From assembly GCA_947396885.1 (NCBI GenBank), contig OX377204.1, positions 4,092,001-4,156,000 of the forward strand: DNA of 64,000 nucleotides. The letters are read 5' to 3'. Origin of the DNA: Heligmosomoides polygyrus polygyrus. Taxonomy: Eukaryota; Nematoda; Chromadorea; Rhabditida; Heligmosomidae. The notes under the pieces were generated by a model. It saw only the letters and a list, made by a program, of their open reading frames with translations, had not been told where the DNA came from and made no database searches. Numbering within the stretch: the first letter of the stretch is position 1; the number at the start of each line of letters is the position of its first letter. The translations under genes were made by a program, and so were the position numbers. Shown here one piece after another: positions 55,601 through 62,653 of this stretch.

Positions 55601-58600
55601 AGGGCTTTCACGAAGAAGTCCGACTAACCCGTTGGTGGGCGTCCTGGTGTTCCTTGACATCCCGCGGAATCCAGTCGGTGACGGCTCTCGTCCAGCGTGT
55701 GTCTGCGAATCGCGCGTTACGTGGCCGGCCCACCTAATTTTCGACGACTTGAACGTGACAGTGTGACACAATCGCACACTATTTCCGTAGCTGCATAACA
55801 AATACGTCTTTTTCAGGGGAAGCGTGGAAACCCCCCAGCAATCGTGATTTCCTCGGCCGCCACAGCCAAGGGTTACAGTGCTCAAGACGGCTACGACAAA
55901 AACAACGCGATCTGGATGAGGGATCTTGGCAAAGGAAGCTCTGTGTCCATTCTCTTTGCCACAGCGATTAATTTAACAGGTGAGCTATTTACCAAGCATG
56001 TGCAGATTAGGTTCATCTGCTGAACATATACCATTTTCACGTCAAATTGGACACTTTTCAATTCAAATTAAATACGGTTCTAAGAAAGCTTAACGTCGCT
56101 GAAGGCAAATTTAACATCTTCAAAACTAAAGTACTTTTAATAATAATACATTAAAATATACACTCCAATACCGTTAGAATAATACTCTGTTTATGGACAA
56201 TTTAGCTTAACTTTCTTTTAAACACCTTGATTCGCATGCTCCAATTAGTCAACGTACTGTTTGAAGTATGATAAGAACTACATTTTATTAACAGAAATCT
56301 TCTTCTTCTTCTTCTTCTTCTTCTTCTTCTTCTTCTTCTTCTTCTTCTTCTTCTTCTTCGTCTTCTTCTTCAGCGTTTGTCCCGTTTCGTAGCGGGGTCC
56401 GCTATTCTGGTGTCATGACGCCACCTCTCCCGATCCAGCGCTAGATCAGGGTGGACACCAGCAACCTTCAAGTCCATATGTAACGTGTCAGACCAGCGCT
56501 GCTTCAGACGCCCTCTAGGCTGCTTTCCTACCACCTCGAACTTAAGGCCCATCTTGCGGACGCTATCTTCCTTTCCACGCAGAACGTGGCCGTACCATCA
56601 TAAGCGAGCTTCGCGCATCTTGTCCGCTATCGGCGCGACACCGAACTTCTGCCGAATGACATCGTTTCGGATGCGATCCAGGCGCGTGACTCCAGCCGTC
56701 CACCGCAGCATCTTCGTCTCCATGACGCTGAGGCGCGTTTCAACCTCCTTGGTCGCAGGCCAACACTCAGCACCGTACATCGCTACCGGCCGGACGACAG
56801 TTCTATATATTTTTGACTTCAAGCGCTCTGGCATCTTCCTATCGCAGAGCATGCCAGTCAACGAGCGCCACTTGGACCAAGCTGCACTCACGCGTGAGTT
56901 CACTTCAATCATCAGATTGCCATCACATGCTACTGCTGATCCCAGGTACTTAAAAACCGAAGTGCGTTGGAGCTCGATGGCGTTAATCTTGATGGAGCTG
57001 GACTCATTAACGTCCGTCGTTAGATACTCGGTCTTCTTCACGTTCAATCTGAGTCCAAAACACTCCAAGCGATCACACCAAGCTTGCACCTCTCGCTCGA
57101 GTTCACCTTTACTTTCGCTAGCGAGCATTACGTCATCAGCATAAAGCAGTGTCCAGGGGACTGGCTTTTGAAGATCTCGTGTAGTGGCGTCCATCACGAC
57201 AACAAAAAGGAGTGGAGAAAGCGCTGAACCCTGGTGTACCCCGACAGAGATGGGGAACTCCATCGAGGTTCCGGCTGCAGCTTGAACTCTACTCTTTGGA
57301 GAATAGTAGAGGATTCGCACCCACTCTATGAGCTCCTCCGGAACTCCATGTCGTCGCAGGGCGTACCATATCACTTCACATGGTACGCGGTCAAAGCCTT
57401 CTCTAGGTCGAGGAAGGCGATATGCACTGGCTTCTGTTTCTTCTCTATCAGGAAGCGTGCGGCATGTGTAGCATTAACGGTGCCACAGCCAGCCACGAAG
57501 CCGCACTGATTGCTGGAAAGCTGGACGATGTCCCAAATTCGTTCGTGGACAACTCGCTCAAAGATCTTCATGCTGTTCGAAAGCAAGCGAATCGGACGGT
57601 AATTGGAGCAGTCTGCAGGACTGCCCTTCTTCTTCCAAATCGGAATCGTCGTGCTTTGGCGCCAACACTCAGGCACCTTCTTCTCCGCCAAAACCTGGTT
57701 AAAGAACTGCGCCAACCACTCAGCAGGGTACCACAGCTTTGACTTCCACAGATCAGCTGCCACGTCGTCGGGCCCAGTCGCTTTGCCTGACCTCATCTTC
57801 CTCACAGCCGCTTCTGTCTCCTCCACGGTGATCTTGTGTACGGGACCGTGAACAGAAGCCACAGAAGGGATGGCCGGGTGAGGAAATTCCATAGTGGAAA
57901 CTTCCTCGAAGTAATCACGCCATCGCATCAGCGCCTTTTTGCGGTCTGTCAGAAGATGGCCGCTCTCATCATTGATGCCAACGAACTTTTCAATATCCTC
58001 GGTTTGGCGATGGCGGCTCTTAGCAAGTCGGTATAGATACCGCTCACCATCGCGTGACTCGAGCTTCTCGTTGACATCTTCATAATGAGTGGCTTTTGCA
58101 ACAGCCACGGCTTTCTTTGCAGCTTTCCTCGCATCTTGGTATTTCCGCCAGTTATCGGCTGTCTTGTCGCTGAGAAACACGTGATAGAGCGACTTCTTCT
58201 CTCAAAATTTTGCTTTCACGTCATCTGTCACAGCCACGTCTGCTTTTCGACCTTGCATCGTCCAGGCACCGTGATGCCGAGCTCCAACCTTGCAGCTTCA
58301 CGGCAGCCTTCTTCCAAGTTTCGTCGACAGTTGTGACTGTCGGTAACCGCACGCGAGAAATCACAGCTGCTTCCTTCTCTCTCATTCGCCACCGTTTGAT
58401 GCTCGGTGCACCGCATCGCTCGACCTGCTTCTGCCTTGGAGCAGCGATCTTTAGGGTGCAGATCAGCGGTCGGTGCTGTGGGGCGACCGTCTCAGATGGC
58501 ACGATCTTCGCGTCTGTGACAAGACTTCGGTCGCGATCCTTCACAAGGACAAAGCCTATCTGAGTCCTGGTGTTCCCGCTATAGTATGAGATGAGGTGGG

Positions 58601-60482
58601 AGTCGCGTTTACGAAATACGGTGTTCACTATGGTGAGGTTATGCGATTCCGCACATTCAACGATGCGCTCACCATCGGCGTTACGCGACCCGTAACCGAT
58701 TCCACCATGACAGCTGTACCCGTCTTTCGTCGCGCCGACGTGCCCATTAAGGTCACCAGCGACTATGATGACATCTTTCGACGGCACCTCTGCTGTCTTC
58801 TCATCAAGCAGGCTCCAAAACTCATCCTTGGCTTGATCGGAGCAGCCAGTCTGCGGAGCATTCGCAGAGAAGAAGTGATAGAGTCGCTCCTTAACGGCGA
58901 CAACGATCTTCATCAACCGATCGTTAAAGCGCTTGACGCTTACAATCGAGTCACGAAATCGTTCGGAGACGATGACTCCAACTCCACTGGTGGTCCTGGG
59001 ACTTCCACATAGAACGGCCTTGAAGCCTCGTCCTATGTCCCAGGACTTGCGGCAGGACCACCTCGTCTCCTGCACCGCACAGAAATCAACTCTTCTACGC
59101 TCCAGTGCTTCAACCAACTCGCACGAGCGGCCCGTCAACGTACCCACATTCAGCGTTGCCACGCGGGTCCTGCTTACGTTACGGGACTTTCGGACTAGCT
59201 CAGTCGCCCCCCGATGCCGTCCTCGCATCAGTGATCCTCGCATACTTCTCACACGCGCCGGGCTCTGCGAGTGCGCGTCGGCTCCCGCGGACGCCGTAGC
59301 ACTATCTCGATACTCATGTAACGTCATCAACCATGTGATGTGACATGGGTCTTCGTAGGCCGACCTGTCACAAGGGTCTGTCGCCTGCATTCGAATGTCC
59401 GTGCTTAGCTTAGCTCGCAGAGCGAGCAGTTTCCAGTGGCACCACGTGGAGGAACGGACATCGCCACCATTTTGTTAACAGAAATAATGAACTAAATTTA
59501 GTTTTGAAGCTCACAATTCCTTCGTATGTTAAACGAACTCGTCGCGATTTTTATTCGGTTGAAAACAAAAATTCTGTTTGCGTGGAGTAACACTGATGTA
59601 AACCGAACAACAAGGACAGTTATAATACACGCACTTATCCTGCCCTTTCAAATACCATTTACACCATCAATAAAATGTAAATCGCGACAAGCTAGTCGAG
59701 TGCACGGCGCGATCTCCCATTTTAATTCACTACCGCTTTCTGTGCTTTAAAACAAATTTTAGTTTGCAATTAGTTTTGCAAAATTTCACACAGTGTCTTC
59801 ACATATTAGGTTGTGTTAAGAAATTTAGGTGAAAGTCATTCTGAATTTTGCTTGAACACAAAATTATTTATTCGTCTCGGAAAGTCTGGATTGTTCTCGA
59901 AGACGCTCGCGTTGATTCAGAAGATGTTAAGTTTGTTAGTTTTTTAAAGCGTTAAGTTCGTTCAGAAGGTGGACCAATTTTTCTAAAAGTGTCCGTAGCT
60001 GTTAGAATTTGATATTGAAAGTGTCCAATGTAACGGCAAAATGGTAGAGAAATACTGTAAACAATAAATTTATGTTCGGCGCGGTCGCTCATCTGCTGAA
60101 GGCAATCTGTGTATAATTTTCGACAAAAATTAAAGGTCTGTAATGTACTGAAATTTGTTCAGGTATCTTGATTCTTAGCGGCGTGCCACCGTCTCCACAA
60201 GACAAGCTCGGGCCGGAGACTGTGGTCCACGCACACCACGAGTCAGACGCAGGAACACACCTGGGGAACTTCTCGAGCAGTGGCGACTTTCTCTTTCGAT
60301 CGTGCGGCATGCCAGTGAAGAGCATTCGACTGGAAGTGGCCAAAGACATCACACCACACAACGTGATCCTCGATCACATCAGAATTGACACCGTGAATGG
60401 GTGCGGGAATGGAGAGGTCGGCGATGGGCTTCCAGAGAAAAGTGCGCCTCGCTACTCTCCTTTTCGGAGCGGGTTCTCTTGA
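43545..60482 (+). CDS. GT54 / MGAT4-family N-acetylglucosaminyltransferase, complete, 11 exons
   Basis: Exons: 43545-43697, 43764-43901, 45591-45679, 45745-45868, 46597-46699, 47176-47263, 50030-50122, 54266-54395, 54451-54573, 55817-55979 and 60163-60482. All phases agree, giving 507 codons plus stop; human MGAT4A is of similar length (about 535). Residues about 6-28 are a signal anchor, as in type II Golgi enzymes. Catalytic-domain landmarks follow the family order: [10 protein letters not shown] (98), [29 protein letters not shown] with E222-D223-D224 (the acidic metal/nucleotide-sugar motif), [31 protein letters not shown] and GNPPA; then the C-terminal beta-rich domain. MGAT4 enzymes add beta-1,4-GlcNAc to the alpha-1,3 mannose arm of N-glycans, using UDP-GlcNAc in the Golgi. 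Nematodes have several GT54 paralogues, so the exact acceptor is uncertain. The exon 1 donor is the least certain junction. Confidence 0.9.
43764..43901 (+). CDS. MGAT4-like gene, exon 2
   Basis: Acceptor TTCTAG ending at 43763, donor GTAAGT at 43902, 46 complete codons. It reads [18 protein letters not shown] and ends PPSRVRKKL, joining in phase to VVGIP of the next exon, as in the stem-to-catalytic-domain junction of MGAT4. Confidence 0.82.
44198..44455 (+). mobile_element. SINE-A copy 19 (diverged)
   Basis: GGAGGTGCATACACCCGATTCCAG start, CTCCTTCGTGGCCACCGCGT, GAATGCGTGGCGCATCCCAT tail half. In MGAT4 intron 2. Confidence 0.75.
44480..45590. repeat. Intron sequence with a diverged DNA-transposon remnant
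   Basis: 44600-44930 resembles 32600-32900 (TTTTCACAAAGTAGCCGTAT, GCGCCATGCACCCG). The rest has no recognised feature. Confidence 0.45.
45591..45679 (+). CDS. MGAT4-like gene, exon 3
   Basis: Acceptor GTTTCAG ending at 45590, donor GTGACC at 45680. [20 protein letters not shown] matches the VxGIPTVKRE... start of the GT54 catalytic domain. Confidence 0.9.
45745..45868 (+). CDS. MGAT4-like gene, exon 4
   Basis: Acceptor TTTTTCAG ending at 45744, donor GTACGT at 45869, after a 65-bp intron. [19 protein letters not shown] is the family's (V)IVxFIxE-like strand; ends EIEDGILQ, equivalent to EISSGLVE. Confidence 0.9.
45869..46596. other. MGAT4 intron 4, nothing recognised
   Basis: Contains a low-complexity TTAAATTAAAATTAA stretch at 46040-46090 and short chance frames only. 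Confidence 0.45.
46597..46699 (+). CDS. MGAT4-like gene, exon 5
   Basis: Acceptor TTTTAG at 46591-46596, donor GTACAC at 46700. [14 protein letters not shown] then [17 protein letters not shown] corresponds to the SYYPDL...TF.DS..R..WRTKQNL block, one of the most conserved in GT54. Confidence 0.93.
46800..46882 (+). mobile_element. SINE-B fragment
   Basis: GGTGTAGGCAGATGCTCAGG, GGTTTGATTCCCGCATGGCG and GATTAAAACATCGTTATAAC follow the SINE-B order. Confidence 0.6.
47176..47263 (+). CDS. MGAT4-like gene, exon 6 (EDD motif)
   Basis: Acceptor TTTAG at 47171-47175, donor GTGAGT at 47264. [19 protein letters not shown] then [11 protein letters not shown] matches the family's DYCFLMMYA...YYIQLEDD block with the acidic catalytic motif intact. 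Confidence 0.94.
47301..48203 (+). mobile_element. Mariner element 2 with inverted ends
   Basis: Ends GGGGGGCAAAAGTAATGAGAC and the inverted GTCTCATTGCTTTTGGCACACC, with TA at both sides. The internal transposase is decayed: [59 protein letters not shown], then a stop and further C-terminal frame ([13 protein letters not shown]). The second D and DY of the DDE triad are visible. In MGAT4 intron 6. Confidence 0.88.
47612..48141 (+). pseudogene. Mariner transposase, C-terminal two thirds, broken
   Basis: Reads from 47612 to a stop at 47993-47995, then remains recognisable to 48141 ([20 protein letters not shown]). The N-terminal helix-turn-helix half is missing or shifted, so it cannot be active. 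Confidence 0.82.
48285..48562 (-). mobile_element. SINE-A copy 20 (diverged)
   Basis: GAGCCATGCGTTCTACTTAA at the tail side, TGCGGTGGACAGAAG in the middle, GGGTGCACGCAATAGC near the head. Confidence 0.65.
48583..48855 (-). mobile_element. SINE-A copy 21
   Basis: GGGATAAAGGACGGCGTCAC tail, GGATGCGCCACGCATTCTAC, GCGCTACATGCGCCC head. A Helitron lies 21 bp away. Confidence 0.87.
48877..49511 (-). mobile_element. Non-autonomous Helitron copy 3
   Basis: Minus strand TCCTACTATATATAAAGCAG after A; ends GTACGACTGG before T, with CGGCCGCTAGGCCG hairpin upstream and GGGGGCGAAGCCCCC further in. Five complete 41-bp units at 49190-49394 plus a partial one. In MGAT4 intron 6. Confidence 0.87.
49190..49394. 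repeat. 41-bp minisatellite (five units)
   Basis: Units begin GCCGACGTGTTCGGCACGTC at 49190, 49231, 49272, 49313 and 49354. Variation is mainly GACGTG/GACGAG and CTACGG/CTGCGG. Three units are present in the 8311 Helitron and three to four in the 16141 one. Confidence 0.95.
50030..50122 (+). CDS. MGAT4-like gene, exon 7
   Basis: Acceptor TCTTTTCAG ending at 50029, donor GTGACT at 50123. [20 protein letters not shown] then [11 protein letters not shown] matches the EW..LEFSQLGFIGKMF block. Confidence 0.93.
50700..51778. mobile_element. Insertion with CA/TG/TA-rich core inside mariner 3
   Basis: Bounded by AACGGTTTAGC and AACCGTTTAGG, a possible 10-bp target duplication. About 51190-51700 is alternating purine-pyrimidine (TACATGTATATAC, CGTGTATACA and similar), with many short palindromes. 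GC-rich flank on the left (50790-50980). No protein recognised. Confidence 0.55.
52031..53252 (+). mobile_element. Tc1/mariner-type element 4, with nested SINE-A
   Basis: Ends CAGGGTGCGCCAAAATTATA and the inverted ATAATTTTGGTGCACCCTG, with TA at 52029-52030 and 53253-53254. The transposase reads on the + strand: [15 protein letters not shown] near 52235 (HTH); after the [22 protein letters not shown]; then with frame changes [35 protein letters not shown] and [20 protein letters not shown] to a stop at 53118-53120. [10 protein letters not shown] is the third catalytic region of Tc1-like/maT transposases. Decayed by frameshifts and the SINE. Confidence 0.87.
52371..52688 (-). mobile_element. 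SINE-A copy 22 with 15-bp target duplication
   Basis: Flanked by ACATTGTGAAGGTAT at 52356-52370 and 52689-52703. Tail ATACTTTATCCTTT-complement at the left, GGGCGTGTAGCGCAGTCG at the right, with an extra 5' AATGTAATGCAATGTAA not seen in other copies. Interrupts the transposase of element 4. Confidence 0.93.
53260..53441. mobile_element. MITE of the GGCCGGATTCATC family
   Basis: GAGCTGGATTCATCAACGAC left, TGGTCGATGAATCTGGCCC right; arms about 70 bp (CTTACAGAGATTTAGCGGAG / CTCCGTTAAATCTCTGTAAG). Lies 7 bp after element 4 and inside mariner 3. Confidence 0.85.
54266..54395 (+). CDS. MGAT4-like gene, exon 8
   Basis: Acceptor ATTCCAG ending at 54265, donor GTAACG at 54396. [20 protein letters not shown] then DWILLDILQ matches the family's DL...FIFMFYKEKPIDWLLD block. 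The intron before it (4.1 kb) carries the nested mariner. Confidence 0.92.
54451..54573 (+). CDS. MGAT4-like gene, exon 9, with GC donor
   Basis: Acceptor TTTTTAAG ending at 54450. It reads [20 protein letters not shown] then [15 protein letters not shown], matching the RP.LFQHVG.HSSL.GK block. The donor is GCAAGT at 54574, a GC-AG intron; the preceding AG and following AAGT fit the known consensus for GC donors. No in-frame GT alternative lies nearby. Confidence 0.9.
54600..55020. repeat. Foldback-family remnant
   Basis: GCATTTCATTTGATTGATAA and, facing it, ACACTGTCAATCAGATAGTC are the paired core motifs of the long foldback family. Ends not found. Confidence 0.5.
55452..55765 (-). pseudogene. 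RTE-like LINE 3' fragment
   Basis: Antisense reading as at 38441 ([33 protein letters not shown] in a shifted frame). Tail ACACAGGTGATACGTTC at 55452. Between MGAT4 exons 9 and 10. Confidence 0.8.
55817..55979 (+). CDS. MGAT4-like gene, exon 10
   Basis: Acceptor TTTTTCAG ending at 55816, donor GTGAGC at 55980. [20 protein letters not shown] matches the NPPAxVxxSxxxYxG start of the C-terminal domain; continues to FATAINLT. Confidence 0.88.
56299..56372. repeat. (CTT/GAA)n microsatellite, LINE tail
   Basis: About 24 units, one interruption (CTTCGTC). Forms the 3' end of the antisense LINE. Confidence 0.95.
56370..58180 (-). pseudogene. LINE reverse transcriptase domain, broken into three frames
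   Basis: 57371-58180 reads the connector and fingers ([59 protein letters not shown]). 56598-57374 continues after a frameshift ([53 protein letters not shown] with the YADD catalytic motif). After a stop, 56370-56597 gives [17 protein letters not shown] and [20 protein letters not shown]. All RT blocks are present. Confidence 0.93.
58221..59390 (-). pseudogene. LINE endonuclease domain (APE-like), 389 codons
   Basis: Signatures in order: [29 protein letters not shown] (catalytic E), [74 protein letters not shown] (usually QIDYIL, so D is replaced by G) and [13 protein letters not shown]. The ...QHR.L ending is the RTE form. The D-to-G change in the QID motif probably inactivates it. The function in intact elements is nicking the target. 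Confidence 0.92.
60163..60482 (+). CDS. MGAT4-like gene, terminal exon 11
   Basis: Acceptor GTTCAG ending at 60162; stop TGA at 60480-60482. It reads [19 protein letters not shown] and on through [20 protein letters not shown] and [10 protein letters not shown], the beta-rich C-terminal region with an R-x-x-V/I...I..I end like other MGAT4 proteins. The intron before it is 4.2 kb and holds a LINE. No canonical AATAAA was seen within 100 bp downstream. Confidence 0.87.
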
Positions 60483-60894
60483 CAAGTGGGCTATTTGAAT
60501 AAGCTCGACATTTCACTGACATAGAAGACCTCAATCGCGTGCTTATCCCTGGAATCACTGCATACCGCCTGCCTTCCCAGTTTTGGAGCTTTGCGCTTTA
60601 GAAGGGCTTCTAGGAGTGAATTTCTTCCAACCTACACCTCACGATAGGAAAGCGCCTTGGGATTCCTAGCCACGGTCCACACTCTACACTATTTCCGCAT
60701 TTGTAGAATTGCTCAGACGTGAGACTTTTCATGGAAAGGAGTAGTAGCTAGACTCGTGGACCAGGTGATGACCTGTTTAGGACAACCTGACCTTCCGAAG
60801 GATATCGCTAAGGCAGGGAAGGCCTGTTTTAAGCAGAGTTTAGGGCTTTGACCTTGTCTGGTCCGGGAAAGTTGACCTTCCCTCGCAATCGGTG

Positions 60895-61066
60895 AAACGC
60901 TGCCTGGAAGGGGTATGACACAGACTTGTCCATAGCAGGTCATCGCACAAGCGGAATACACTTCCAACTACCTCCAGAACATCCCGTGGAAGTAGAGTGC
61001 ATGGAGCATAATTGCAATGAGATCGATTAACGCCAACCATTGCCGTCCTTATCCTTTACCCATTTT
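60895..61066 (+). mobile_element. SINE-A copy 23 (3' part)
   Basis: GACTTGTCCATAGCAGGTCATCG, CCAGAACATCCCGTGGAAGT, GTAGAGTGCATGGAGCATAA and tail CCGTCCTTATCCTTTACCC. Head lost. Confidence 0.75.
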
Positions 61067-61215
61067 ATCACTATATTCTTGGAGCAGCCGGAAAAACCAC
61101 TTTTGGAGTGGACGAAAGGGCACCTCCTGTTGTACTTTTGAGATTAAGGAAAGTTTTTTGTTGGAAAATCACACTTCACATCAGTTTCCTCAAGCCTCAA
61201 GGGGCTGGTGTCGAG

Positions 61216-61405
61216 GTCGTAAACTGTCACAACGATGTTTTGTTGCGATCAAAACTTTTGGCGCCAGGCGGGACTCGGACCTTCACCTCTCTCCGACCGG
61301 ACGGAAATGCTCTACGCCTTTACACCACCGGCGCCGTTTGATCGAACGTAATGTCCACACCTCGTGGGACCGATCAGCACTCACCCGTATCCGGGATGAG
61401 CAATA
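61216..61405 (-). mobile_element. SINE-B copy (minus), head-to-head with the next
   Basis: GCGATCAAAACTTTTGGCGC, GGCGGGACTCGGACCTTCAC (B-box complement), TTTACACCACCGGCGCCGTT, then GATCAGCACTCACCCGTATC leader complement. Confidence 0.78.
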
Positions 61406-61492
61406 TCAGCGCCGGTGGTGTAAAGGCATAGAGTATTCCCGCCCGGTCAGAGGGAGGTGCCGCTTCTAGTCCCGGCTGGCGCTAGAAGTTTT
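61406..61492 (+). mobile_element. SINE-B copy (plus), truncated
   Basis: GCGCCGGTGGTGTAAAGGCA, GGTCAGAGGGAGGTGCCGCT, CCCGGCTGGCGCTAGAAGTT. B box mutated to GCTTCTAGTCC. Confidence 0.75.
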
Positions 61493-61564
61493 GAAAATCA
61501 CACTGTTATACCACGGAATCCCTCAAGAGCGAAACACACACCATTCCGTAAAAAAGTTTGCTTC

Positions 61565-62022
61565 CTGGGCCCGGATTCATCAGCGCGCATACCCATGGGT
61601 ATGCTGGATATAGGGGTAGACACACCCACGATGTGGACATACCCACGATTCATGATAAACCTTACCCGCCAAATCGTAGGTATATCAGTGGGTAGAGAAA
61701 ACCCGCCGATCGTTGTGGGTACATCCGTATACCCGCGACTCATTCGCCCCCATTGACAAAATGGCGCTCCAGTGAGATCATCTGTTTTCGCAAAAGGCCT
61801 AGTTGTGCCTTATCCTTGACTCCTTTCATGAATAGGATTCGTAGCCACTACCCATTGCTGATATTGGGTAAGATGCCCTTACAGTATCTCTACCTATACG
61901 CACAACCTCAGATAACGCGGCTTACCGATCGCCATATCGCTTGATAAGCCGCGCTATCAAGGATTTCGGCCGTAATTTTCTCTGTTAAATTGGCTGTAAG
62001 TCGTTGATCAACCCGGCCTCTG
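61565..62022. repeat. Two MITE remnants of the GGCCGGATTCATC family
   Basis: 61565-61755 starts GGGCCCGGATTCATCAGCGC and contains several CATACCCA/GGGTATGC palindromes. 61904-62022 is a 5'-truncated copy with the CGCGGCTTACCGATCGCC...GATAAGCCGCGC core and GTCGTTGATCAACCCGGCC end. Confidence 0.65.
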
Positions 62023-62430
62023 TATGGACTCAAGTGCAGGAAGCAGTAGATTATTTGCGTTGGAAAGCGATTGAAGCGGAACAATGCAGCAGAAGAAAAA
62101 ACTCGTGGCCAGAAGCAGTAATTAACTTCACGAAAGCTTATAACATTCCTTTAGGGGCATCATTCTTCATTTTTTTGCACGTTTGCTTTATTGTACCTGA
62201 AAACTGACTTCGGAGCTAATCGAAGGTGTCAACGGAAGTGGAGAAAAATCACTCCGAGCTCTAGTGTCTACTACTTTAACTATGTGTTGATAACTTAACA
62301 TATATGTATGTATGTTAATATTGTGCAAAATTTCTAGTGATATTTTTGCTCTGTGATTCTTAAGAAAGTGCCTTAAAGTATTTTTGATACCATATCTGTC
62401 ATTACATTATTCGGGTATTGTCTTTAATAA

Positions 62431-62592
62431 ATGTCGGAGAACGTTTTGCTTGGTATTCAAGAACAGAGGAGGGAAGGGGACGATCTGTCGGAAAGCGGCG
62501 AGGGTAAAGAATGCGGACAGTGCGCCTTGGAGGAGATGATGTCCGACCACGGAAACCTACAGCTCGACCAGATTTGGTGTGAATACAATTGA
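62431..62592 (+). CDS. Short acidic ORF, 53 codons, unrecognised
   Basis: ATG 62431 to TGA 62592, rich in E, D, G and Q (starts MSENVLLGIQEQRREGDDL; has CGQCALEE). Codon composition looks less AT-rich than the surroundings. Preceded by an AT-rich 200-bp stretch. No homologue recognised; could be an exon or chance. Confidence 0.2.
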   Translation: MSENVLLGIQEQRREGDDLSESGEGKECGQCALEEMMSDHGNLQLDQIWCEYN

Positions 62593-62653
62593 TGGAAAGC
62601 TAGGAGACTCAGTGGGCTTGTAGCGGCAGTCGAGGGATTCGGATTGATGTGAA

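Larger units (their letters stand above)
56299..59474 (-). mobile_element. RTE-type LINE, near full length, with 11-bp target duplication
   Basis: TTAACAGAAAT flanks both sides (56288-56298 and 59475-59485). On the minus strand the 5' end is CAAAATGGTGGCGATGTCCG and the 3' end a (GAA)n run at 56299-56372. It encodes endonuclease then reverse transcriptase in one order (see next entries). About 3.18 kb, close to the usual RTE length. Damage: a stop near 58200, a frameshift near 57372 and a stop near 56596. Confidence 0.93.
56027..60046. repeat. Long foldback element interrupted by a LINE
   Basis: Left end TATACCATTTTCACGTCAAA at 56027, right end GTCCAATGTAACGGCAAAAT to 60046. Core motif GCGATTTTTATTCGGTTGAA lies after the LINE and CCATCAATAAAATGTAAATC follows. 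The LINE occupies 56299-59474 near the left side. Confidence 0.8.
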
